Below are positions 28,790 through 38,995 of a DNA stretch of 64,000 nucleotides, piece by piece. Numbering within the stretch: position 1 is the stretch's first letter; the number at the start of each line of letters is the position of its first letter. The position numbers and the translations under genes are program-made. Source of the DNA: Schizochytrium sp. CCTCC M209059 (taxonomy: Eukaryota; Sar; Bigyra; Thraustochytrida; Thraustochytriidae); NCBI GenBank assembly GCA_000818945.1, contig KN805397.1:228699-292698 (forward strand), written 5' to 3'. The notes beneath the pieces were generated by a model, which was not told the origin of the DNA, made no database searches, and saw only the letters and a list, made by a program, of their open reading frames with translations.

Positions 28790-31700
28790 ATGATGGACGA
28801 CGCCACCACCGCCGAAGAGAAGAAGCAGCGGACGGCGCTCCTGCGCGAGATCACCGAGACTGGCGGGCAGACTCGTCGACTTGGCACCAGTGCGCCGCGG
28901 GTTCACCTGCACGGTGTTGGCATCAACGCACATGTAGTTAAGAGCGAAGCTGCGCTCCTCGAGCTGCTGCGCTTGCCAGCTAAGCTCGATAGACTCCGTC
29001 GCGGCGGCTATGCACTCGCAGAGATCCACCGTTTGCGGCGCAAGACGGCGCAGATCTGTGACTATCTCGACATCACAAAAACACAGCTTGAACGAGTTTT
29101 ACGCACGTCGCTCCACACAAACTTGGCTCGCTTTGCGCCAGGCTTCCTATGCAGCGCGCCAATCAATGCGCGCGACGTCTATCTTGACTGTCGACGCCGA
29201 CGCGCCATCTATGATAGAGCAAGTCTGGCGCAGGCTGTTGTTCGAGGATTTCTCACACGCAGACTCCCTCGAATGTTGCCCTGGAAACGGCGCATTGCGC
29301 GATGTCCACAACTCATTAACTGGGAGGTCTTAGGTGAAGCCTGCGTGCGAACCAAGGCTGATAGCAGTGAGACGAATTGGTCCCGCATGCGCCGCATGCA
29401 GGTTGTTCTAAGTCAAGGCGAGATTCTGCTCTGCAGCCAGGATGCATCCGATCGGCATGACGCGCTCGCGCATTCTTATATTACAATCCACACCGATGCG
29501 AAAATCGAGTCCTGGACTTTGTCGGCCCGGACAGCGGTGCTCAAGAAAAAGGGGGGGACAGAAATGCCTGGTATCTGCCTTGAACCCTGCGTTGTCGATG
29601 AAACTGGACTCGAACAGTGGATCACGCCACAAGAGCGAAAGCGTCTTCGAGACGAAATTCTCGCAAAGCCAAGTCAGGGCGCCGTGTGGTGGTACGCATG
29701 TTCGTTAAAACCAGAGCATCTCGCAACGATTGAGCACATTGAGAACTTTTTCAAGAATGTCATGCGTGAAGCCAAGGTGCGTGCTGCACAAAGACAAAGG
29801 TATCAAACTTGGGCTGTACAAACGCAAAAACGTTGGGAAGCGCGTAAACAACAAAAACTTGAGCAATCTCAGAAAATACAGAAAACAATTGACCATAGTA
29901 CCGAAAGTACCAACGTCACTGCTAGCTGTTGTCCAGAGGCAAATGTCGAAACAACCAGCAGCAAGAAAGCAAATTCGAGTTCAAATCTGCGTTCGAAAAG
30001 GAAGAAAACAAAAGCCAGGGCCGACAAAAAAATGTCCCAAAAGACACGTCAAACGACTCCGGTGCAGCGTCCTCCAAAAAGAGCACGTAGAATCCTCGAC
30101 ACCGGTCCGTACCACAAAATTCGGGGTCTCGTGGGGAGGGCAAGTGCGCTCCAAGAAAGTCTCGATGCTTGCTGTAAGGAGCGTGCACGGGCGCGAACCG
30201 AGCTGGAGAACCTGCGAAAATGTCCTGTCGAAGGCACACGAGAGGAGAGACCACCACTTCCCAAGGCCACCAAGTGCTTTTGGATGGTGAGCACATCGCG
30301 GCGACGCAAGTTTGGGGCAGGCATGGCTTTTGATGTTAGTTATCAAGCCAATTTTTTCTGCGCGCATCGAGCCTTCTTTGAGGCTTCCATGCTGGGGAAT
30401 CTTCGCTGCCGCGCTCTCGAATTTTTGGCGCTCCGAAAAGAGATCGCGGAAGCGCAAGGTCTCGCCGTCACTGCGTTTACGCATCAGTATCGTAGAATGC
30501 GCGCAAGAAAATCTCTTCGTGCTCGCTGCAGAGCCGCCCTCGGAGCCAGGGTGCGACATCGAGCCTCTGTACTCGACTATATACAACGACGCGAAAGCGC
30601 AGCTCATATACGCGCTGCACTGGAACGCCTCAATCAGCAATGCGCTGCACGTTGCATGCAGCGCGCTTACAGAAACACACTTGCACGACGCGCACACAAG
30701 GCCTGGGCAGAAATCATCTTGGGTCGATTCGGGCGCTTCTGTCTGGCGCGTGTGGAAGTTTGGCGTCTGCTTCGGCTCAAGGCCGAGCAAGACGCCAAGG
30801 TGCGCTACTGTCTGATGCGGATGAGAAATAGAACAAAGTGCAAGTCGTTTGCGCGATGGCAAGAGTTTCGCGAGAAACACGCCATTTGGCGACGTCGCTA
30901 TGAAGCCCTGCGGCGCCGGTGCGCAAATCGGACACTTTGTCGCACGGCCCGCACTCTTGCACGCATGCGTAGCGAGCTGGCGACAGGACTTCTCGACACG
31001 GGCGTTTTGCACCCGAGGCTTGGCCAGCTCCTCGGCGAGTTCATGCAGCGCAAGAATCTCGATTTGCTTCTGTGCCGCATCGCCGACGATTTCGCTACCA
31101 AATCAAGGTACGGGACGCCAGCACGCACGATGGAGAGCGATGCTCGTCTTTTACATCATCGAAAGCGCTATGCACACACGCCGAGACGATGGCAACTCCC
31201 TGTTGCGGACCCTCACGAAGCACTGCACGACGTGCTTTTGCCGTACTATCGGTTCCCGCTGATCGATGTCAGTCTCAAGGGTCAGTTTCTTCTTTGCGGA
31301 TTCTGGCGCACGATGCTCGCTCTCAACGGCGCGTACTGGGCGTTCTCGCACACGCTTCGCAAGGCTTGTCTGCGAGACCTGCGCGTTCGTGGAGACGAAG
31401 TGCTGCGCGTGCTCTCCAGCAAAGCAAATGCTTTTGCGAGCCCGGTCTTGGTCATCAAAGCAGCGAGCGATCCCCTGATACGCGTGCACGCACCTTCTGA
31501 GCTCTGTATGCAGTGCGACGCCTTTTTCCCGAGCAAGCTGCAGTCCCGCTGCGCGCGCTGCGGCACGGCCCGCGTCGTTCTAGAGCCCAAGCGTCGCGAC
31601 CGTACATCTCCTCGGGGAAATCCCGATGAAGAGAGCCAGAGGTCCATCGCATGGCCCGCGCAGCGTGCATTGCGGCTTCAAGACCTGCACGCTGCCTTCT

Positions 31701-32020
31701 TCAGGCACCTTGAGGGCTCGCAGGACCGTCTCCTCCGGCGCTGGCTCGAGGTTAGTCCCGAGCGCTTCATGCTCGCCACCCCGGAAGCCGTCCGCGACCA
31801 CCTCGACCACGAGTCCGAGTGGTGGGCTGCGACGCAGCGTTCTGTCGCGCGAGACCTCGCCGCCTGCGCCGGCGCCCCGCGTCAGCGCGCGCCGCTCGAG
31901 CCTCGCGCCGGCGCGCCGCAGGGCCCGGGCTCCAGCGCGAAGAGGGACACGCCCGTGGCAGATGTCTTCGTGGGACACGCGATATCTGTCCCACCAGCAG
32001 GTCTTTCGTCGCCTCCTTGA
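28790..32020 (+). CDS. Large basic protein with IQ-like motifs and a C-terminal zinc-ribbon-like motif
   Basis: This is 1076 residues from the ATG at 28790 (a second ATG is adjacent); the upstream frame opens from a GTG at 28679. I do not recognise the family. Two IQ-type calmodulin-binding motifs can be seen: LAQAVVRGFLTRRLPRML near residue 145 and CAARCMQRAYRNTLARRAHKAW near residue 620. Long Arg-rich helical stretches (residues about 550-760) recall IQ- or SFI1-like centrosomal and axonemal proteins. Near residue 905 there are two Cys pairs, CMQC and CARC, separated by about 15 residues, as in a zinc ribbon. A Lys/Ser-rich linker lies at about 370-460. A cytoskeletal or ciliary scaffold is a guess. 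Confidence 0.7.
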   Translation: MMDDATTAEEKKQRTALLREITETGGQTRRLGTSAPRVHLHGVGINAHVVKSEAALLELLRLPAKLDRLRRGGYALAEIHRLRRKTAQICDYLDITKTQLERVLRTSLHTNLARFAPGFLCSAPINARDVYLDCRRRRAIYDRASLAQAVVRGFLTRRLPRMLPWKRRIARCPQLINWEVLGEACVRTKADSSETNWSRMRRMQVVLSQGEILLCSQDASDRHDALAHSYITIHTDAKIESWTLSARTAVLKKKGGTEMPGICLEPCVVDETGLEQWITPQERKRLRDEILAKPSQGAVWWYACSLKPEHLATIEHIENFFKNVMREAKVRAAQRQRYQTWAVQTQKRWEARKQQKLEQSQKIQKTIDHSTESTNVTASCCPEANVETTSSKKANSSSNLRSKRKKTKARADKKMSQKTRQTTPVQRPPKRARRILDTGPYHKIRGLVGRASALQESLDACCKERARARTELENLRKCPVEGTREERPPLPKATKCFWMVSTSRRRKFGAGMAFDVSYQANFFCAHRAFFEASMLGNLRCRALEFLALRKEIAEAQGLAVTAFTHQYRRMRARKSLRARCRAALGARVRHRASVLDYIQRRESAAHIRAALERLNQQCAARCMQRAYRNTLARRAHKAWAEIILGRFGRFCLARVEVWRLLRLKAEQDAKVRYCLMRMRNRTKCKSFARWQEFREKHAIWRRRYEALRRRCANRTLCRTARTLARMRSELATGLLDTGVLHPRLGQLLGEFMQRKNLDLLLCRIADDFATKSRYGTPARTMESDARLLHHRKRYAHTPRRWQLPVADPHEALHDVLLPYYRFPLIDVSLKGQFLLCGFWRTMLALNGAYWAFSHTLRKACLRDLRVRGDEVLRVLSSKANAFASPVLVIKAASDPLIRVHAPSELCMQCDAFFPSKLQSRCARCGTARVVLEPKRRDRTSPRGNPDEESQRSIAWPAQRALRLQDLHAAFFRHLEGSQDRLLRRWLEVSPERFMLATPEAVRDHLDHESEWWAATQRSVARDLAACAGAPRQRAPLEPRAGAPQGPGSSAKRDTPVADVFVGHAISVPPAGLSSPP

Positions 32021-32335
32021 CGCCAATATATCAATCCATCAACCCATCCATCAACCCATCAATCGATCCTGCTCTCCGCGACGAGCCGTCCTCCCGCGCG
32101 GCCCTCCCTCCAGCCCGCGTCGCGGCCGTGAAAAGCGAGGGCTCAGGGAGGAAGGCCGGCCCCCGCCCTGTCGAGCGAACGGTCGATCCGAGCAGCGAGA
32201 GAACAGAACCGCGGGGGGCGGGTCACCGGCTCGCGCGGCGCGGTAGGGGTGCCTAGAGGCCTCCTAGCCGGAACCAGAATTGACCGCCTCTCCCGGAGGC
32301 GGCCGGCATCGAGCCCCAGAAGGGAGGCGAGCAAA

Positions 32336-32399
32336 GCCAAGCCAAGCCAAGCCAAGCCAAGCCAAGCCAAGCCAAGCCAAGCCAAGCCAAGCCAAGCCA
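32336..32399. repeat. (GCCAA)n pentanucleotide repeat
   Basis: About 12 perfect copies lie roughly 540 bases upstream of the LIM gene start. Confidence 0.95.
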
Positions 32400-32830
32400 G
32401 CCAAGCCGAGCCTCGAGGCCGCGGCTGCGCAGCGCACGCGCGGAGGCAGCGCGGCGCAGAAATCCGGGGCCCTCTGCTCCCGCCGGCGCGAGGCCGGGGC
32501 GCGCGGAGGCGGAGGAGGGGAGCGCGAATCGACCCCGCGCGAAAAGGCGGATACATATCGAGCAGGCAGGGCAGGGCAGAGCAGAGCTGGGCAGAGCTGG
32601 GCAGAGCAGAGCAGAGCGCGGGACTCAGGCGCGCACGCGGCCGCGACGCGAGCACGCGGGAAGGGCGGCGGCGCGCGGGAGAAGGCAGCTGCGAGGGCAG
32701 CGGGAGCGTGCGCGAAAGAGGCGTGCGCGGGGTCCGCGACGCCGGAGCGAGCTGGAGAAGGTGGGAGGGAGGTCCCGGGCCTCGCAACGGCAAGGAGGCG
32801 ACGGACGCGAAGCAGAGCAGCGCTGAGCAG

Positions 32831-32887
32831 AGCAAAGCAAACCAAAGCAAACCAAAGCAAACCAAAGCAAACCAAAGCAAACCAAAA
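32831..32887. repeat. (ACCAAAGCAA)n decanucleotide repeat
   Basis: About five perfect copies end 45 bases before the LIM start codon, so the repeat is almost certainly in the transcribed leader. Confidence 0.9.
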
Positions 32888-32932
32888 GGTTGTTGATTTG
32901 GAACTCGTTTCTACGGAAAGAGACAAGGCAGG

Positions 32933-34102
32933 ATGAAGTTCGGCGGCGGGAGCACGAAATGCGCGTGCTGCGATAAGACCGTGTACAAGCTGGAGGAGCT
33001 CCAGGTAGACAAGACCATCATGCATAAATCGTGCTTCAAATGCGCGCACTGCAAGCGGCAGCTGACGCTGTCGAACTTTGCGGCGGTCTCCAATAAGTTG
33101 TACTGCAAGACGCACTTTATCGAACTCTTCCATACCGCAGGTGGAAAGTACTCGGTGTTCGGGGGAGACGAGTTCAAGAAGAAAGAGTCTGGCGCCTTTG
33201 CCAGCATGGTGCCCCCCGCACAGGAAAAGACCGCCGCAGCGGCCGCTGTCAAGACCTCAGCGTCTTCACCTGCGAACACCGCAAGTAAGACGCTGAAGTC
33301 GACAGAGTCGAAAGAGGACAAGCCCCAAAAGGCCGCGGCCTCCGCCCCTGAGCCTGTCTTCAAGGCCGACAATTCTTGCAAAGAAGATTCGCCGAAAAAG
33401 TCGAGCGGCAAGTATCTCTCGCTCAAGGAGCGTATGCAAAAGTACCAGCAGGTAGCCTCCAATAGCGCCGACGAGAAAGAAGAGGAGGACGAGGACGAGG
33501 GATCCGTAGGAGAAGCCCCTCCAGCGCTTAAACTCAAGCACTCAAGCAGCAGCGAAGCTACATCCTCGAGCAAGCGCACGAGTGCCAAACTTCCAAGCAG
33601 CTTTGACAAGAAAGCAGAGGAAGAGACACCGGCTCCTTCTTCTACCAAGCGCACCAGTGTCAAGTTGCCCAGTAGCCTTCCGACGGCGCAGGAAAAGACT
33701 GCCCCCAAGAAACTGCCGACCAAGATCGACTCTGGACTTACCTCCTCCAGTTCCTCCACTTCCTCCAAGGCCGATGCCTCCGTGGACGCCACATCTCCTT
33801 CGCGCAGCCGCACGACGTCGGTCTCGGACTTGCCCATGTCGAATGACCTTGCCACGAACCCTGCGAACGAGTCGGAAGACGACCCCGCCGACCTCCATCA
33901 GCAGCTTGCAGAGGCTCGTGAGAAAATTAGTCTCTTGCAGCTTCGCACCGAGTCCCTGCGAGAGGAAAACGAAAAGCTCGCAGAGGCTAATGCGCATTTG
34001 AAGAAGGAGCTCGCCGTGCAGACGGCCAAGGCCCTCGAGTCTGACGAATGGTGCGCCAAGCTCTCGCAGGACCTCAAGAGTCTCAAAGTGTCGAGCCATT
34101 AA
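32933..34102 (+). CDS. Single-LIM-domain protein with C-terminal coiled coil
   Basis: This is 389 residues from the ATG at 32933. An N-terminal LIM domain is complete: Cys10, Cys13, His31, Cys34, then Cys37, Cys40, Cys58 and His61, with 17-residue loops in each zinc module. It most resembles CRP/WLIM-type LIM domains, which bind actin and signalling proteins. Residues about 85-310 are a Ser/Lys/Thr/Pro-rich disordered linker with several KRTSxKLPSS repeats, probable phosphorylation sites. Residues about 320-385 form a heptad coiled coil (EKISLLQLRTESLREENEKL). An actin-linked scaffold role is inferred. It is convergent with the carnitine acyltransferase gene. Confidence 0.88.
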   Translation: MKFGGGSTKCACCDKTVYKLEELQVDKTIMHKSCFKCAHCKRQLTLSNFAAVSNKLYCKTHFIELFHTAGGKYSVFGGDEFKKKESGAFASMVPPAQEKTAAAAAVKTSASSPANTASKTLKSTESKEDKPQKAAASAPEPVFKADNSCKEDSPKKSSGKYLSLKERMQKYQQVASNSADEKEEEDEDEGSVGEAPPALKLKHSSSSEATSSSKRTSAKLPSSFDKKAEEETPAPSSTKRTSVKLPSSLPTAQEKTAPKKLPTKIDSGLTSSSSSTSSKADASVDATSPSRSRTTSVSDLPMSNDLATNPANESEDDPADLHQQLAEAREKISLLQLRTESLREENEKLAEANAHLKKELAVQTAKALESDEWCAKLSQDLKSLKVSSH

Positions 34103-34457
34103 TTCACTCGTAATTGTTGCACGCACAGTCAAGCGGCCCCAACGCCCCATATACCCACGCGCGCACAAGCGCTCGAATGTTTGAATTTAAACAAAAAAAC
34201 GTGATAAAAAAAATTAAGGAATGGAAAAGTGGTAGGGCCTATACGAAAGTGAAGAGGTAGTACGTACTAGGTAGGTGCTGCGCTTTGGAAGATGCAATAA
34301 AGTCATGATGGTGGTCTTCCTGTACATTGCTACCCTTGCCGTCGCGGTCTTCCACAATGCATCGCAGGCGGCAGGGATGAAGAGCGTGCACGCGATGTCG
34401 GTGATGCCGTCGGCGAAACGGAAGCTTTCTTCTTTTCCTTTTTACCCGCGGTCATTT
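34103..34457. other. Convergent 3' region
   Basis: This AT-rich spacer has A-runs near 34190-34215. It lies between the LIM gene (+) and the acyltransferase gene (-). No gene is supported. Confidence 0.45.
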
Positions 34458-36614
34458 TTAAACAAAGGTACCTGGACGACCCGAGCGGCGCACGCGGTTG
34501 CTTGCTTGCCGAAAAGATCCGCTACGGCGCGTCTTGAGCAAATAAGAACGAGTTTCATCGAGAAAGGCCTCAATCGTGTCCTTCATGTCATCGACAGGAA
34601 TAGACTTGCTGCACAGCGTCAGAGAGATTCCCTGGTCCTTGATAATGTACCCAATGCCCACACCGTGCTCCGAAACAGGGCCAAAGCCAAAGAGTTTGAG
34701 CGCCGGATTGCCACAATTACTTGTAGACAAAATTGTCTCGCCGAGTGTAGCATATCCAGCCGAGGAAAAGATCTCGGGCACAGGCTCGTCCGGGTGCTGA
34801 AGCGCCCAAAGACACTTGAGCGCGTAGAGATGGCGATCGACGCCTTCGCCCTGGCTGCAGCGACGGGTCATTGCCGAGTGAGCCTTGGTTGCCTGCTCCA
34901 AAGCTTGCAGCTTCTCCTCTGGAGAGACCTCAATGCTGTAGAACATCTCGACAAAGCGCTTGGCCTCAGGCGTGACGGGTCGCCCTGCTTCTGTCCGTCC
35001 ATGGAGAAAAGCCTTGGTCATGACCGACTCATACGCATTCGATAGCTCGCCCGTCACTGCATAAAGCGCTGCCATCATGCTCATTTGCACAAAGGCGTCA
35101 GGACTTAGCTTTTGCGAAACGATGAAACGCTTCCCGTAGTCCTTGTACTCGAGGCAGGCAATCTTGAAAGGCTCCACATATCGCACAAGTCGCTCCTGCG
35201 CGCTCGTCACGCTTTGCGAAAGAGCGTCGTCGAGCACGAACTCGAGCTTGCGGGGCAACGTTGTGTATTCGGTGTCGTCTTGGGCGCCTTGCGTTGTGGC
35301 GCTCGTGCTTTTCCTGGCGTCAAAACGGACACTCTTGAGTACACTCGGCACAGCCAGCTTGCCACTAATCGTTTGTGCGTATCGAATGATGTTGTCGCTA
35401 AAGACATCACTGACCATACGCAGAACAGAATGTCCGTCTGCCGGTGTGTGCTCAAAGTTGATTTGGGCAGACCCATTCTCGCAGACAATCAAGCAAAGCT
35501 TGTCGTACCAGCGATTGAACACCGTTCCGCGCTGGACGCCGGCAGCGTCAACGACGCTGAGGCCGCGAAGACCGTTTGCCGACGTCTCTTGCGCCGTCGT
35601 AGGCGAGCAGTTGTCGAGACAGACGACAAAAAGGGCAGCGTCAATGAGAGCCAGCGAAGAAGCATTGTTTTCATCCTGAGCCTCCAGTTCTGCGCGAACT
35701 TCGCCCCACACCGCTCGTTCTTCACCAGTAAGGGCTCCGACCGAGGACGCCTGAGCCTTGCGAGCGTCCACGCACGTCGCATTCGCGCGAATCCGCTCAA
35801 AGGTGCTTGCTAGGCTCTCGACAGAGCCCAAAAGGTCTCCGCTCGCGGTGACGACGTCAAAGTAGTAGAGCTGACCATGACACATGACGACAATGTGCGT
35901 AGAGTCTGTGAACGTCTCGATGCGATCCCCCTCGTCTCCACGGCCTGGAATGCGGGCACTGCCCAGGACTTTACGATACTGCGACATGCAGAGCGGCGTC
36001 TTGCGCGCCATATCAACAGCCATTGTCTCGTTGCGCACGGCCTTGACGAATTTGAGCATCGAGAGCGTGAGATGCGCGGCACGCTGGATCTGGTCGTTGC
36101 GAGCAGACGACGGATCGTCCTCCAGCACAAAGAACGGATTCACGTTCACCACGACAGGTACGAGATACTTTAGATAGGCATCGTCCCAAAAGGCATCCAC
36201 GTAGTTATCCTGGGTCTCCGCGTAGGCAAGGAGTTCTTCTTGAATGCCTGGGCCTTGGTCGTCCAGAAAGGCTTGCACAGCTTGTTCGGTTTCCGCCATG
36301 TCCTCGCTCGACAGCAGCGGTCTTACCGTGGCAAGAAAGCGCTCGCATGTGGCCTCGAGCGCCGGCACGGGCAGTTTGGGGAGCTCTTCCTGGTAGCGAA
36401 AAGTCCCTTCCGCGGCCGCCTCGGGCTTGCGCGCGACGTGTGCGTCCCCAAGCGTTTCTGCGCTAGGCGCGGCAGCAGCGACGGTCGCCTTGGTCGCCGC
36501 CATCGCTGGTCCCGCAGCATCTCGAGTCCGAGCCGCCGCCGCCGCCACCGGAGCTCCTGCTCGGCTGCTGCTCTTGCCGGCGCGCCCGAGGCGCGTGTTG
36601 TTCGCGTTGCCCAT
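34458..36614 (-). CDS. Carnitine/choline acyltransferase family protein (CRAT/CPT-like)
   Basis: This is 718 residues from the ATG at 36614. Transfers acyl groups between CoA and carnitine. After an Ala-rich N-terminus of about 70 residues, the family opens at residue 73 with YQEELPKLPVPALEATCERFL. The catalytic His is His389 in NFEHTPADG. Other family blocks are WDDAYLKYLVPVVVNVNPFF, KTPLCMSQYRKVLGSARIPG and the C-terminal GFGPVSEHGVGIGYII. No membrane segment is evident, unlike CPT1, so a CRAT/COT- or CPT2-like soluble enzyme is likely. There is no PTS1. The N-terminus MGNANN is neither a clear presequence nor an ideal myristoylation site. With malate synthase and the PDK-type kinase it reflects acetyl- and acyl-CoA handling. 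Confidence 0.93.
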   Translation of the reverse strand: MGNANNTRLGRAGKSSSRAGAPVAAAAARTRDAAGPAMAATKATVAAAAPSAETLGDAHVARKPEAAAEGTFRYQEELPKLPVPALEATCERFLATVRPLLSSEDMAETEQAVQAFLDDQGPGIQEELLAYAETQDNYVDAFWDDAYLKYLVPVVVNVNPFFVLEDDPSSARNDQIQRAAHLTLSMLKFVKAVRNETMAVDMARKTPLCMSQYRKVLGSARIPGRGDEGDRIETFTDSTHIVVMCHGQLYYFDVVTASGDLLGSVESLASTFERIRANATCVDARKAQASSVGALTGEERAVWGEVRAELEAQDENNASSLALIDAALFVVCLDNCSPTTAQETSANGLRGLSVVDAAGVQRGTVFNRWYDKLCLIVCENGSAQINFEHTPADGHSVLRMVSDVFSDNIIRYAQTISGKLAVPSVLKSVRFDARKSTSATTQGAQDDTEYTTLPRKLEFVLDDALSQSVTSAQERLVRYVEPFKIACLEYKDYGKRFIVSQKLSPDAFVQMSMMAALYAVTGELSNAYESVMTKAFLHGRTEAGRPVTPEAKRFVEMFYSIEVSPEEKLQALEQATKAHSAMTRRCSQGEGVDRHLYALKCLWALQHPDEPVPEIFSSAGYATLGETILSTSNCGNPALKLFGFGPVSEHGVGIGYIIKDQGISLTLCSKSIPVDDMKDTIEAFLDETRSYLLKTRRSGSFRQASNRVRRSGRPGTFV

Positions 36615-37162
36615 GCTGCTGGTCGCCGGCGATCCGAAGGATTGGTGTCTGTCTGCCTGCCTGCCTGCAGCTGCTCACGCCCGCGGCCCATTGTAACCGG
36701 GAAGGTACAGAACTTGAAGTTATTGGGACGGGACGCGCATTGCACGCTCGAGAAAGGAAGGAGAAGAGAAGGGGGTGTGCGACATAGCAGCCGTAGCCGC
36801 AGGCCACGGGCGAGTTGGAATTGTGTTTCGCAAGCAAGTGCGCAGGCAATGGAGACTCGCCCGCGCTGGGCCTCGCGACTGGCTGGCGGGATGATGCGAG
36901 TGCGGCAGCGAGTCCACTTCTCTCCGCCCGCCCGGTGATCGCGACCAAACTCGCAACTTGTACTTTGGCTCAGGTTCTTTACGTTCGCGGAGCCAGACGA
37001 AGCCAAGAGCGGACCCGAGTTGATGGACGGACGGATGGACAGATAGATGGAGGGAAGGAGAGAAGGGAGAGAGAGGAGAATGAAGGGTATGATGGCCCAT
37101 GGTCTCGATAGCTTGGTGATGCTGATGACGACTGCGATCGAAGCATTGTAGTTTCGCGGAGA
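36615..37162. other. Leader/promoter of the acyltransferase gene
   Basis: This lies between two minus-strand genes. It contains a GGAC/GGAT-type repeat near 37020-37055 and GGAGA-type purine repeats near 37050-37085. No gene is supported. Confidence 0.4.
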
Positions 37163-38557
37163 TCACGCCTCGTAATATGGATCGGCGTTGCCAACGAGTA
37201 CGTTTTCTTTCCAGGATCGACGGTCGCCAAAAAAGAAAATGTTGGAAGCCCCTCGAGGCAAGCTCGAGTCGCCCTCGGCAGGCGAACGCATGACGCTCGG
37301 TGGCAGATTTTCGCAATTGTCGCCCAGACGACTGAGGTGCAAATAAGTGTCCGTGCCATACCCTTCGAGGGACTTGATGTCAAGATCTCCACCGAAATAA
37401 CGAGCGTAAAGTCTGCTGAGCGGAAGACCGACACCGTATCCAGCAAGAATGGGCGAAGTTCGGCCATCTGCGAGAAGCTCATCCTGGATTCGGGGATCTT
37501 TGGCCGTGGAGTGCAGGTAGCTCCAGATCAGAGGGAGTTTGGGTCGCGCAATGCCACCTCCCCGATCACTTACGCGAATGGCAACGTCGTGCGGGCCCTC
37601 TACAATGGTCACCTCGATGGGCGACAAGTGATCCTCGTCATCAACGGGACCTTCGAATTCGGCGACGGCACGGAAAGCGTTCTTTAGGACTTCACCTAGC
37701 ATGTAGCGAAGATGGCCTGGAACATATGTAAAGGTAATGTCCTCGTCCGTGTCGAGGTCGCCGTTGCACTCCATCTCAACGGACTTGCGCATTTTTTTTC
37801 GATGGAGCTGACGGCATTCTATGCGCGGGGCCACACCGTGTATCCGCTCGCAGAGTATGGCTGCGTCGAGGGCCGCGTCCTGAAGGATCTCGACTGGCTT
37901 GCAGCGACTTTGAATAATTCCCGCATAACCTGGCCGGGCTTCGCGGCTGGTAACATGATGCTCGATGAGGAAGCGGAGACCAATGCGAGCAAGATAGAAA
38001 CGGTTCAGCACGGTGTCCACGACACGTTGGTCGTCAAGCGAAAAGCCCTTGAGGTTTGCACGAACTTCGAGCACGCCTCGCGAGGTTGTCTCAATAACCT
38101 CACTATGATCTTGCAGTATGAAGCGGAGCATGTCCGAGAAGTCTTCCTCGTCCTCCTCGGACTGCGGAAAGGGGGATTCTGCAACGCGGTCGAAATAGTC
38201 CTGGTACCACCCGATGACGCTCTTAATGGGCGTTGTGTATGGCAGTCCTAGCGGCAGCTGCTCGAGCTCGACGACGCGCTGCGCGATACGAATCTGGAGT
38301 TCGTTGTGAAGAAACTGCGCGTTTCGCAAACGCTGCGTCTCGTCGCCATACGAGGCCTTGCCAAAGCGAAAGAGGTTCTCCAGGCTCACCGGCGTCGCCT
38401 TGAGCCGCGCCATCTTGCGCAGGTACGTCACATACGGTGGCGGAGCTCCTGCGTCATTCTCACCAGCGCTCATCCATCGCCGAGGGTGCCACGTTCGTGC
38501 CAGCCGTGCTCGCGCGCGTTCCGCAGCTCTGGCGGTCGCCTGCTTCCCCGTGAGCAT
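37163..38557 (-). CDS. Mitochondrial pyruvate dehydrogenase kinase-type protein kinase (PDK/BCKDK family)
   Basis: This is 464 residues from the ATG at 38557. The open frame upstream is translated from a GAAT/GAAC repeat and is disregarded. The N-terminus (about 30 residues, many Arg and Ala, no Asp) is a good mitochondrial presequence. A four-helix N-terminal domain precedes a GHKL ATPase domain: N box GEVLKNAFRAV near 288-297, G1 box SDRGGGI at 330-336, and G2 box GYGVGLPLSRLYARYFGG at 373-390, ending in GYGTDTYLHL. The SYLHSTA and LYARYFGGDL blocks favour PDK over BCKDK, but the C-terminal DW motif of animal PDKs is not seen. It would phosphorylate and inactivate the pyruvate (or branched-chain) dehydrogenase E1 subunit. 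Confidence 0.92.
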   Translation of the reverse strand: MLTGKQATARAAERARARLARTWHPRRWMSAGENDAGAPPPYVTYLRKMARLKATPVSLENLFRFGKASYGDETQRLRNAQFLHNELQIRIAQRVVELEQLPLGLPYTTPIKSVIGWYQDYFDRVAESPFPQSEEDEEDFSDMLRFILQDHSEVIETTSRGVLEVRANLKGFSLDDQRVVDTVLNRFYLARIGLRFLIEHHVTSREARPGYAGIIQSRCKPVEILQDAALDAAILCERIHGVAPRIECRQLHRKKMRKSVEMECNGDLDTDEDITFTYVPGHLRYMLGEVLKNAFRAVAEFEGPVDDEDHLSPIEVTIVEGPHDVAIRVSDRGGGIARPKLPLIWSYLHSTAKDPRIQDELLADGRTSPILAGYGVGLPLSRLYARYFGGDLDIKSLEGYGTDTYLHLSRLGDNCENLPPSVMRSPAEGDSSLPRGASNIFFFGDRRSWKENVLVGNADPYYEA

Positions 38558-38995
38558 CTTCTCAGACGGAACGAGCCGAGGCCGATCGATCGACCTGGTT
38601 CGATCAGATTGAGGATGGATGAAGGAATGAATGAACGAACGAACGGACGAATGAATGAATGGTTTGATGAAAGGATTGGTTTGATGAATCGATGACGCGG
38701 CACACATCTCTGCATGCGCACCCACGCGCTTCTCCACGCGCCAAACAAAGTTCTGCGTAAGGGATGGTCACGAGCTTCTTGATCAAGGTGAGCCGGTGAT
38801 GAACAAAGTTAAAAAAAGCGAGTGGCGAGGAAATTTGAAGAGCGAGCGAGAAAAACTCGACATCGGTTCGCAACCCGGGTCTACGGGAGAAAAGAGAGAG
38901 TGAGTGATATTTCATGAATTTACAGCGGGAGGACAACTGAGACCGGCGGCGGGTGCTCGCAAAGGTCACACAGAAGGAATCGGCTGCCTTTTAGT
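38558..38995. other. Leader of the PDK-type gene
   Basis: It contains a GAAT/GAAC tetranucleotide tract at about 38620-38665. The rest shows nothing recognisable. Confidence 0.4.

Larger units (their letters stand above)
32021..32932. other. Repeat-rich leader of the LIM gene
   Basis: No gene is supported; several repeats sit in series upstream of the LIM start: an (ATCC/ATCA)n stretch at about 32030-32065, (GCCAA)n at 32336-32399, GGGCAGAGC-type pentamers at about 32565-32620 and a 10-mer tract at 32831-32887. Long frames over these are repeat translations. Confidence 0.55.
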
